Positions 57,067 to 64,000 of a stretch of 64,000 nt of DNA are shown one piece after another. Positions within the stretch are counted from its first letter, which is position 1. The number at the start of each line of letters is the position of its first letter. The stretch is from JAJRRL01 sp047404195 (GTDB lineage Bacteria; Pseudomonadota; Gammaproteobacteria; JAJRRL01), in contig JBDOIU010000003.1 of NCBI GenBank assembly GCA_047404195.1, positions 57,156-121,155 on the forward strand, read 5' to 3'. Made by a program: the position numbers and the translations under genes. The notes under the pieces are model-generated. The model made no database searches, was not told the origin of the DNA, and saw only the letters and a list, made by a program, of their open reading frames with translations.

Positions 57067-58212
57067 TTGGGTAGCAAGATTGTTGACCTCTATGAATGGA
57101 ATATACCTGCGTCTGGTTTGTTGCTATTGCAGGGTGGGAAAAGGGATGTTGTCGAGTGTCATGGTTTTGCAGATGTTGCTGCTGAGAAACAAGCTAGCTT
57201 AAGCTCACAGTTTCCTGCTGCTTCGATGATGCATAGCTTATTTGCAGCTGTTAGTCTACAGTTGTTTCAGTCTTGCGGTATTTCTACATCATGGTCCTTA
57301 CAAAAAATTGTCAACTACCTAAGCCAGGATGATGGCAGATTGGCGCTGATATTAAAACACTACCCAATCCTACGCCCGCACACCGTTATTGATTTGCTGC
57401 GTCATACTACCGGTGTGCCATCTTATGACAGAACTGAAGTCTATCTGTCTGCGCTCAAGAAGAAGATGCATAAAACATGGCAAGTAGAAGCTTATTTTGA
57501 CATGATAGTTGGTGCTGATAACAATTACTGTTTTGATTATTATCCTGCACCTAGGGGTCAATATTGTTACTCAACAACAAACTTACTCATTATTTCTCTG
57601 CTTGTAGAGGCTATGTCTGGTTGCACAATGAAGGTGCTGGTAGAGGAGTTTTGTCTTAAGCATCGTGTGCTGTCTGATTTGGTTGTGCACGATCGCAATA
57701 CGATAAACCAGATTCAACCAGAGCATTTGTATCACGGCTATTTACCATTATCGCATCCGCACTGTGATATTTTTTCAGCGTGTCCGCAGTTGACTTACAA
57801 TGCCAATCATGAGCTGTCTGTGCTGGATATCACCTCATGTTATCCAGTGAATGCATCTGCTGGTTTGTATGGATTTGCAACGCTACCTGATATGCTTTCA
57901 TGGATGCGAGCCCTGCTTTGTGATGAGGTCTGTGGGCCATATCAGCGGGTATTCTTTCAAGACGCAATTGCTGTTCCGATGTTAATGGCAGAGGGTGATT
58001 GCGTGCGCTCCGGTCTGGGCATTATGCAAACGGATAGCAAAGAGTTTGGTCGGTTATTTTGGTTACGTTGCTTTTCATATGGTTATGAGTCAGTGGTAGT
58101 ATACAATGAGGCGGCTGACAAGACGCTTGGGTTAACTGTTAACTGTAGTCGTGAAATAGTGAACTTCCGCTCTGATAGCTTGCTGACATCAGTGATGCGC
58201 CAGTTGTTTTAG
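57067..58212 (+). CDS. Beta-lactamase-fold protein lacking catalytic motifs
   Basis: A 381-residue relative of class C beta-lactamases and serine hydrolases (Pfam Beta-lactamase type). The fold signature IDLLRHTTGVPSYDRTE (residues 108-124) corresponds to the usual LLxHTSGLP. The nucleophile motif SxxK is SMMH at 53-56, so the general-base lysine is His. The YxN motif is YST at 168-170. The expected C-terminal HxG/KTG is replaced by FSYGYES. The protein has no signal peptide, whereas classical members are exported. It likely binds rather than cleaves, or has a new role. It starts at TTG behind AGGGAG and overlaps the opposite gene's end by four bases. Confidence 0.72.
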   Translation: MGSKIVDLYEWNIPASGLLLLQGGKRDVVECHGFADVAAEKQASLSSQFPAASMMHSLFAAVSLQLFQSCGISTSWSLQKIVNYLSQDDGRLALILKHYPILRPHTVIDLLRHTTGVPSYDRTEVYLSALKKKMHKTWQVEAYFDMIVGADNNYCFDYYPAPRGQYCYSTTNLLIISLLVEAMSGCTMKVLVEEFCLKHRVLSDLVVHDRNTINQIQPEHLYHGYLPLSHPHCDIFSACPQLTYNANHELSVLDITSCYPVNASAGLYGFATLPDMLSWMRALLCDEVCGPYQRVFFQDAIAVPMLMAEGDCVRSGLGIMQTDSKEFGRLFWLRCFSYGYESVVVYNEAADKTLGLTVNCSREIVNFRSDSLLTSVMRQLF

Positions 58213-58940
58213 TTTGCGTCTGCATCATTTGCAGATAAGCGTTGGGGCACCTCGGCAGGCCAATCAGTGATCGGGTTATTGGGTTTATTGTTGCTTTTAG
58301 ACTGAGATATGTCACAACCACTTTCAAGCTCGGAAATGATTTTCTTGAATGCATCAATTGCTTTGGAGCTGTGTTTGTGCTGATGGTATGATTGGGCTTC
58401 TTTTTTGAGGAACAGATTTTTTTCTTTTAGCTCCATGTTCCTGCGCTCAACTTGGTGATTGTAGCTATTTGCTGTATTGAGTTGTTGTGAGAGCTGTTTG
58501 ATTTTATTCGACAGTTCTGTTTGTTTTATTTGGTTTTCAGCTTCAATGCAGTATAGCTGTTTGCGTAGCAGGGTGTGTTGTGTCATGAGTTCATCATGGC
58601 TTGACTGCAGAGAGTGTAATGTTTTCTTGAGTAAAGCATTGCTATCCGAAAGTGATTTCTTATCGTAAAGAATTTCCTTTATCAGCGTTTCTTTTTCTAA
58701 TGACTGCTTCCGATATTGCTCAACGGTCTGTTTGAGATGTTGGATATCTGCATCGTACTGCGATATGTTTCTTTCCAGGTCTCTTAGCGATCCAATAGCG
58801 GCGTTGATGTTCTGTTGGTAGTCGGTATTATTAGGTTGCTTTGTTGGTTCACTGATGACGTTATGGACATTTTTTTCAGCGGGCGTTGCAGCCTGATTGG
58901 TCCATTTGATTTCCATTAAGTGTGTCATCCTTGCGAACAT
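58209..58940 (-). CDS. Coiled-coil protein of unknown function
   Basis: A 243-residue hydrophilic protein. Residues about 45-195 form an almost continuous coiled coil with heptads (SLRDLERNISQYDADIQHLK; EKETLIKEILYDKKSLSDSN; NSYNHQVERRNMELKEKNLF). The N-terminus (to about 40) and C-terminus (after 215) are polar and proline/asparagine-rich, without signal peptide or membrane helix. It ends four bases inside the end of the beta-lactamase-fold gene, in opposite orientation. The start is uncertain: ATG 58940 is longest, and ATGs at residues 5 and 9 are possible. Function cannot be assigned; cytoskeletal, scaffold and secreted-effector roles are all consistent with it. Confidence 0.6.
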   Translation of the reverse strand: MFARMTHLMEIKWTNQAATPAEKNVHNVISEPTKQPNNTDYQQNINAAIGSLRDLERNISQYDADIQHLKQTVEQYRKQSLEKETLIKEILYDKKSLSDSNALLKKTLHSLQSSHDELMTQHTLLRKQLYCIEAENQIKQTELSNKIKQLSQQLNTANSYNHQVERRNMELKEKNLFLKKEAQSYHQHKHSSKAIDAFKKIISELESGCDISQSKSNNKPNNPITDWPAEVPQRLSANDADAN

Positions 58941-59116
58941 GGCATGATAGCCATAGATGTTACAGATTTTAATACAAGCATATGATCTGTCAAGTAATTA
59001 GGGTGCCTGAATGCTTAAATCACGTAAAAAATAGCATTTCAGGATCTCTAAGAGGCCCCAGCTATTGCCTTTTGAGCAATATATGCTTTAAGATGTTTTC
59101 TTGGGGGTATATTATT

Positions 59117-60385
59117 ATGCAGTTTGCATTGGATGAGTGGTTGGCGCATTTTCGCGAGCAAGAGGTATTGACTGCGCGCTTAGATTTGTCGACTGTTTCT
59201 GTTCTCGCTAAGCACTTAGATTGTCATCAGCTTGATTGCCCAGTGATCACTGTTGCTGGTACCAATGGCAAGGGTTCGACTGTCTCTGTATTGCACCAAC
59301 TTTATCATCAGTCAGGTATGCGGGTAGCCAGTTTTACATCCCCCAGTTTTGAGTCCGTTTGTGAGCGTCTGCGCCTAGGTGCCGATATTGTATCTGAAGA
59401 GACACTTGCTTCTGCTATTCAGTTGGTGAATACAGCGAGTCATGATGTCAAATTGCGAGTCTCATTTTTTGAGCACTTAACTTTGGCCTGCTTGTTAGTG
59501 GTCCAGCAGTGGCGGCCTGATGTGTTGCTCCTAGAAGTTGGTATGGGTGGGCGCTTGGATGCCACCAATATCATTGATGCTGATTGTGCTGTGATTACGA
59601 ACATTGCGTTAGATCATCAGGCAGTTTTAGGGCAGTGCCGCGAGGCAATTGCGAAAGAAAAAGCAGGCATCATGCGGCGCAATAGGCCAGTTGTGATTGC
59701 TGACCCCGATCCGCCGCAATCACTCATGGACGTTGCAAGTGCTTTGTCAGCAAGATGTTACCTGATAGGGCGTGATTTTGATGTTTGTCGCACTGATGAA
59801 GGTCTTAGGGTATTTGGGGAGGCGCTTCAAAGCTGCGATTGGCGCTGTACTGGATTACATCCACATAATGTTGCGGCTGCAGTGCAGGTCTGTCACATTA
59901 TGCAGGACAAACTGCCTCTGAATTGGCTTAGTGTGGCTAATAAACCCTTGTTGGCTCCTCCGGGGCGGCAGGAGTACCTGCAAAAAGCAGGTGTACACTG
60001 GCTGCTAGATGTGGCCCATAACGCTCAATCAGTTGACTATTTGGCAGATTACATCGCCTCAATGGAGATACCGGGACAGAAGGTTTGGGTGATTTTCAGT
60101 GCCCATGCAGATAAGTCAATCGGTGATATGTTGCAGGCAATACACCAGCCTGGTTATTCTTGGTCAGTTTATGCGATGTCAGGTTATCGTGCAGCAACAA
60201 AAGAGCAGTTGATAAGTGAATTTGCAGATAACGGTATTACAACTGATATGATGACTAGCGATGTGCGAGAAAACTGGCTAGAATTAGTAGGTAACATTCA
60301 GGAAGGTGATTTGGTAGTTGCATTTGGCTCATTTCGAGTAGTTGCTGCTGTAAAATCATTGATCAGCCACACATGGGAGGCGTAG
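59117..60385 (+). CDS. folC: Dihydrofolate synthase/folylpolyglutamate synthase
   Basis: Mur-ligase-family enzyme adding glutamate to dihydropteroate and to folates. ATG 59117 begins MQFALDEWLAHF; a longer frame from 58982 has no ribosome site. The 422-residue product has the P-loop VAGTNGKGST at 46-55, EVGMGGRLDATN near 144, NIALDHQ with the second metal ligand, KAGIMR and HNPHN-like DVAHNAQS. It is the first gene of the folC-dedD-cvpA run. The accD gene, usually upstream, is absent. Confidence 0.95.
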   Translation: MQFALDEWLAHFREQEVLTARLDLSTVSVLAKHLDCHQLDCPVITVAGTNGKGSTVSVLHQLYHQSGMRVASFTSPSFESVCERLRLGADIVSEETLASAIQLVNTASHDVKLRVSFFEHLTLACLLVVQQWRPDVLLLEVGMGGRLDATNIIDADCAVITNIALDHQAVLGQCREAIAKEKAGIMRRNRPVVIADPDPPQSLMDVASALSARCYLIGRDFDVCRTDEGLRVFGEALQSCDWRCTGLHPHNVAAAVQVCHIMQDKLPLNWLSVANKPLLAPPGRQEYLQKAGVHWLLDVAHNAQSVDYLADYIASMEIPGQKVWVIFSAHADKSIGDMLQAIHQPGYSWSVYAMSGYRAATKEQLISEFADNGITTDMMTSDVRENWLELVGNIQEGDLVVAFGSFRVVAAVKSLISHTWEA

Positions 60386-60387
60386 CC

Positions 60388-61197
60388 GTGCAAGAGCCAA
60401 CAAAAAAACGTGTCATTGGGGCAGTGGTGATGGCCATTGTCGGTGGCTTTGCGCTGTCCTTCGTTGTGCATGATGCGCACCCAACGGCTTCTGATCTGGG
60501 GGAGCATCACCCATCATGGCAGGCAAAATCCGAGCCAGAAAAAGCGCAGAACGATCTGATTGTGTTGTCATTGGGAAAGCAGTCGCAAGGGGTTTGTGAC
60601 TCTGGTCAGGTTGGTGCTGTTTGCAGTTCACCACTTAAGCTGCAAAATAGTGATGATGCACCTCGGTCGGCAGCAGTAGAACAGCCTGCAGTGACCAGCC
60701 TAAAGACCTCATTTTCTGTCAACCAACCTGAGGCTCAAAATATCGCAGCAACCCAGCCCAAACCAATTAAACAAGCACAGGTACCCGTGCAGAATGCAGA
60801 TGTGTCAAAAATACATACAACCTCTCCCAGTGAAGCCTCTATAGCAGCATCATCTCAGTCTGAAGCCAGCCATCAGATATCACAACAGAGCCGCCCAATT
60901 GCGACAAAACAGAAACCTGTGTTGTCTACAGCCAAGCCACCGTATTTCTATTTACAAGTTGCTGTGCTGACACATCAATCTTATGTGCAACGTTTAAAGC
61001 AGGCCTTATCTACCATGCATTATCCGATAACGGTGCTGACAAAAAAGCATGGTGACGGTTTTCAGTATGCTGTTTTACTGGGTCCTGGTAAAAGTAAGCA
61101 CCAACTTACTGAGCTCAAGCAGCAGGTTTTGACGCGTTTTAAGTTGCACGGCTTGGTGCGTCACTATGATAGCAAGTTGGAGAGTGTTGATGTTTAA
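60388..61197 (+). CDS. dedD: SPOR-domain cell division protein DedD-like
   Basis: Inner-membrane protein that recognises denuded septal peptidoglycan. GTG 60388 follows GGAGG with seven bases, giving 269 residues. The N-terminal membrane segment (residues about 8-27) is followed by a long low-complexity Ser/Gln/Ala-rich linker and a C-terminal SPOR domain (FYLQVAVLTHQSYVQRLKQA ... YAVLLGPGKSKHQ) from about 190. Gene position between folC and cvpA is the classical dedD location. Sequence of the linker is poorly conserved, so the name rests on domain and synteny. Confidence 0.85.
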   Translation: MQEPTKKRVIGAVVMAIVGGFALSFVVHDAHPTASDLGEHHPSWQAKSEPEKAQNDLIVLSLGKQSQGVCDSGQVGAVCSSPLKLQNSDDAPRSAAVEQPAVTSLKTSFSVNQPEAQNIAATQPKPIKQAQVPVQNADVSKIHTTSPSEASIAASSQSEASHQISQQSRPIATKQKPVLSTAKPPYFYLQVAVLTHQSYVQRLKQALSTMHYPITVLTKKHGDGFQYAVLLGPGKSKHQLTELKQQVLTRFKLHGLVRHYDSKLESVDV

Positions 61198-61741
61198 TTG
61201 GCTTGATTATACATGTTTTGCTGTCATTGCCATTTCAATTGTCATTGGCTGTATGAGGGGTTTCGTTAAAGAAGTCATTTCGTTATGCACTTGGATTGCT
61301 GCTGGCGTGGCTGCGGTTTATCTAACTAAAGATGTTCAGCTCTATTTCAAGCAGTGGATTCAATCAGATACGACGCGTGAGGTGTGCGCATCTATACTGA
61401 TTGTGATTGTTGTTTTGCTGCTGGGTTTTGTGCTGGCAAAGCTGCTATCCAGTTGTTTGCGTTTAGCTGGCTTAGGCTTAATTGACCGTTTTTTAGGTAT
61501 GCTGTTTGGCGCCATGCGTGCAGGTGTTTTGCTTGTGCTGCTATTTTCACTATTGACAGCAATGCACTTCCAGCAAACGGAATCAGTACAGGGTTCTACA
61601 GTAGCAAAGCATATTGCTCCGCTCGCTGGCTGGATTAGCAAGAAAATGCCTGGAGGCGTTAAGGTAATTACTGCTTGGTCACAGAAAATTCCAGGTACAC
61701 TTTCGCGTGTTAATACTGGCGTAGAATTGATTCAGCACTAG
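61190..61741 (+). CDS. cvpA: CvpA family colicin V production/membrane protein
   Basis: Inner-membrane protein of the CvpA family, required for colicin V export in E. coli and for envelope homeostasis in others. ATG 61190 overlaps the dedD stop. The 183-residue protein has four predicted helices: about 4-22, 28-47, 63-86 and 100-120. The family motif MRGFVKEVISLCTW lies near residue 22, and GLGLIDRFLGMLFGAMRAGV near 93. In enterics purF follows cvpA; here an unrelated gene on the other strand follows. Confidence 0.92.
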   Translation: MFNWLDYTCFAVIAISIVIGCMRGFVKEVISLCTWIAAGVAAVYLTKDVQLYFKQWIQSDTTREVCASILIVIVVLLLGFVLAKLLSSCLRLAGLGLIDRFLGMLFGAMRAGVLLVLLFSLLTAMHFQQTESVQGSTVAKHIAPLAGWISKKMPGGVKVITAWSQKIPGTLSRVNTGVELIQH

Positions 61742-61862
61742 TATCTGCTGTGCTTGGAAATGCTGATAGAATCAATTGGTGTCTATGCTTATTGTCACTG
61801 ATAAGATAAATTGGTCAGTACTCTCAGGCAATCGGTGTGGTATTGTAGAGTGATGGGGGCTC

Positions 61863-63809
61863 TTATATTCTAGCACTGCCTATGGGTGCGCCAAGGCTGA
61901 ATTTACGTGATGGACTAAAGAGACAAGTTTTGGGTGCGCCATTTTGGTGGTGGCAGTATGGATCATTGCATTGTGTATGCTGACCTCGCGGTGGTGGAGT
62001 TTTAGGGTGGTCAGTTACAGCCCGACCATTTGTATCTTCATCTTTTTTCGTTTCACAACCTTCTGTGATTAATGCACTGAAATTGCCTCTTGTGACGGTT
62101 CTAGGATGGCTCTTTGTTTCAGATGCACCGCTATCCCTATGTGCATGGCAGCATGGATCACTACATTGTGTTGGTGATGTTTGAGCGCCACTAGTTTTAA
62201 TCCCGTCAGCTGACGGTTCATTTTTTTTTATGTCACAACATTCTGTATCATTATTTGTGACATCGTGATTAATTAAGGATGTTGTTATCAGACTGGCTGC
62301 TCCAACAGCTATTAAAGTCGAGCCAGTAATGAGTAAGGCCTTACTCACCATCAAGACTGATATAAATGCAGCGATAGAGCCGGGTCCTGTCATGGCGGCG
62401 GCAATAATGGCTCCTGTTATTAATCCTACGCCAATGACAAGCATCATTGAGAATATGACATACTTACCAACCTTGGCGCCAATTTTTGCCTCGAATGCCC
62501 TAATGTTCTGGCTCAAGATCTTGCGCTGACTGGAGTCTTCATGCATGGCAGACTTCATGAGTGTGCTTAACATAAATGGCAAATACAAAAGGGCATATAC
62601 ACAGCGTTGAGGTATCATGATGTGCTCATGCACACCTTCTGTTGATGGTCGTATGGCATCTATAGGATCATGCTCGTGCTCAATACAATAAGTAGAGTCA
62701 GCCGAAGCTTCTGTGATTGCGATAGTTGCAGTGGCGCAATACGATAATGCTAGCAGCTTTGGAAAGAATGACATTTTGGGATTATTTTGCGCGATCCCCA
62801 CAGATGTGCAGTGACCAAGAAAGCACAACCAGTTAGCAGCTGACGCCAGCAGCATTGTTACATTACTGAGAATAAGTGTTGGTAGGCAAAAAAGTATTCT
62901 TGCAGCTATTCTACTTTTTGAGGCTGAGTGAGTTTTACCAGTTAGCTTTCCACAGGAGTTTAGTTTCTGAAATTCCCCCCAGCATTGTCTCATTTGATGC
63001 TTATATTCCCTTAGCCACTGCTTGCCTGCATCTTTGAAGGCTTCGAGTGTGAACTCCAGCACACCTGAGAGTGTGTTTGCAAATGAGAATATCGCTTCTG
63101 AAATAACGCTGACCGTACTACTTAGAAATGCGAGCACTTTTGGCAGCATTACTGCAGAGCCTTGCATGATTTGGGGGAGGGATGCCAATGACATCTTGTA
63201 AGTCATGCCAAGTGTAAACACACTGCTAAAAATAATCATGGCTGTTAATATGCTCATGGTTATAATGGTGTATGCACGTTTTTTAGAGTCCATGTGCTTT
63301 AGGCGTCGGTATGTGTTGTATAATAGATTTTTTTTAATTATTTGGAATAAGGTATTTAGGGTGAGGCATGTAAATCCAATAGCAGCAATGGCTGCTATGA
63401 TGCAGACATAGATTGGTGCGACAGTCGTGTTAGAAATAGCATGCAATGAAATCAACGTTTCAAGCATAGCATGTGTGGTTGATAAATAGAATGCTGGTGC
63501 AGCTGCGGCTGCTAATGGGATAGCGATCAGCATCAATACTTTTTTGATGGTAATCTGCTTTCTTAGCCGAGTATAAACACCATGCTGAGGAGTGCAGATC
63601 CGATCAAGCATAAGATTTTCAATCTCTTCTTGTTTCTGCTGAAGCAATTTGGTGTATTCGTTTAAATGTTTCCCGGGACAGCAATCACTATGTTGTGCAA
63701 TTTCGTAGCAGATTGCTGCATAGCGTTTTGCCAGATGATTCATGTCTAACGCGCCAACTGTGATCAACACCAGCATCCAAACACTGAGTGATTTTTTATG
63801 TGTAACCAT
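61863..63809 (-). CDS. Large hypothetical membrane protein with duplicated Cys/His tail
   Basis: A 648-residue protein of unknown family. A hydrophobic N-terminus (residues 7-22) may be a signal sequence or first helix. Further membrane segments lie near 88-110, 130-152, 180-202, 302-325, 348-366, 402-418 and 449-512. The last hydrophobic region carries MTGPGSI (473-479), shared with the protein at 29109-30836. A soluble tail from about 517 consists of two tandem 60-residue units, each with TExC[DE]xKK, then TQC[SN]DPxCH and a closing FS motif, giving repeated Cys/His sets that could bind metal. The ribosome site AGGG precedes ATG 63809. No known effector or enzyme motif was recognised. Confidence 0.75.
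   Translation of the reverse strand: MVTHKKSLSVWMLVLITVGALDMNHLAKRYAAICYEIAQHSDCCPGKHLNEYTKLLQQKQEEIENLMLDRICTPQHGVYTRLRKQITIKKVLMLIAIPLAAAAAPAFYLSTTHAMLETLISLHAISNTTVAPIYVCIIAAIAAIGFTCLTLNTLFQIIKKNLLYNTYRRLKHMDSKKRAYTIITMSILTAMIIFSSVFTLGMTYKMSLASLPQIMQGSAVMLPKVLAFLSSTVSVISEAIFSFANTLSGVLEFTLEAFKDAGKQWLREYKHQMRQCWGEFQKLNSCGKLTGKTHSASKSRIAARILFCLPTLILSNVTMLLASAANWLCFLGHCTSVGIAQNNPKMSFFPKLLALSYCATATIAITEASADSTYCIEHEHDPIDAIRPSTEGVHEHIMIPQRCVYALLYLPFMLSTLMKSAMHEDSSQRKILSQNIRAFEAKIGAKVGKYVIFSMMLVIGVGLITGAIIAAAMTGPGSIAAFISVLMVSKALLITGSTLIAVGAASLITTSLINHDVTNNDTECCDIKKNEPSADGIKTSGAQTSPTQCSDPCCHAHRDSGASETKSHPRTVTRGNFSALITEGCETKKDEDTNGRAVTDHPKTPPPRGQHTQCNDPYCHHQNGAPKTCLFSPSRKFSLGAPIGSARI
61881..62246 (-). 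repeat. Protein-level tandem duplication (two 60-residue Cys/His units)
   Basis: Unit 1 covers residues 522-581 and unit 2 residues 582-643 of the protein at 61863-63809. Matching blocks are TECCDIKKNE / TEGCETKKDE, TQCSDPCCH / TQCNDPYCH, DSGASET / QNGAPKT, and NFSALI / KFSLGAPI. The DNA copies have diverged, so the duplication is old. Confidence 0.75.
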
Positions 63810-63984
63810 GGTAACCCTATGTTGTTGATATTATGCGCAAAAATCAGATGGCGCATACCAATGAAAGCATGATTTTTGCCAGATATAGTCAAAATGATCA
63901 AGAATTACCGGGAATAGTCATCATAATAAAGCACCAATGGCACACTTTCATAAAAACATGGTAAAGTAATCAAAGAAATTTCTT

Positions 63985-64000
63985 GCAAATGAGAATCATT
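63985..64000. promoter_or_regulatory. Possible Fur box at the window edge
   Basis: GCAAATGAGAATCATT agrees with the Fur consensus half-sites (AATGAnAATCATT core exact) at 13 of the 16 bases visible. The site is cut by the window end, and its regulated gene probably lies beyond it or is the minus-strand gene at 63809. Confidence 0.5.

Noticed and set aside
1..64000. CRISPR arrays, insertion sequences, integrases, prophage genes
   Set aside because: No evenly spaced repeats and no transposase, integrase or phage structural proteins were seen.

Overview
The window looks like a chromosome segment of a gammaproteobacterium, moderately AT-leaning by eye. Several gene arrangements are gammaproteobacterial: divergent smrB/prmB, folC-dedD-cvpA, pgsA followed by tRNA-Gly/Cys/Leu, the lolC-type gene with lolD, and hflX next to purA. 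Dense housekeeping genes alternate with decayed genes and with large membrane proteins of unknown function, a pattern typical of host-associated or genome-reducing lineages (Legionellales- or Piscirickettsia-like). That placement is inference; no single gene proves a genus.

Layout. 1-2061: C-terminal nine-tenths of clpA, cut by the window edge. 2634-7876: a decayed YD-repeat (RHS-like) gene joined to a decayed leucine-rich-repeat gene. 7994-15031: mfd, a secreted protein of unknown function, Calvin-type class II aldolase, a pseudogene, and a monofunctional biotin ligase. 15187-21935: typA, udk, smrB/prmB, a periplasmic protein, queH-fumC and tRNA-Arg(CCU). 22071-26252: an RND efflux pair whose permease is frameshifted in a G8 tract. 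26378-36028: an RRM protein, RNase R, a large coiled-coil/membrane protein, uup, ETF-ubiquinone oxidoreductase and an amino-acid permease. 36277-41947: an M17 aminopeptidase followed by a beta-oxidation pair (thiolase and FadJ-like) and a membrane protein. 41955-51205: a DUF218 protein, hemW, tRNA-Arg(UCG), a frameshifted membrane/spermidine-synthase-like gene, a membrane protein, zapE, a methyltransferase-TPR protein and dinB. 51329-56974: pgsA, three tRNAs, lolC/F-lolD-hflX and purA. 57067-63809: a degenerate beta-lactamase-fold protein, a coiled-coil protein, folC-dedD-cvpA and another large membrane protein. The last 16 bases resemble a Fur box.

How the parts fit. The thiolase, FadJ-like protein and ETF-QO together support fatty-acid oxidation with electron delivery to ubiquinone. 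LolC/F and LolD release lipoproteins from the inner membrane. RNase R, the RRM protein, HflX, SmrB, Uup and BipA form a strong ribosome and RNA stress set.

The most distinctive signals are these: (i) two large membrane proteins share an MTGPxSI hairpin, and one ends in a duplicated Cys/His-rich tail; (ii) a beta-lactamase-fold protein has lost all three catalytic motifs; (iii) decay repeatedly occurs at homopolymers and short perfect tandem duplications (7, 11 and 17 bp), so some genes may be slippage-switchable rather than dead. I found no CRISPR array, transposase, integrase or rRNA.
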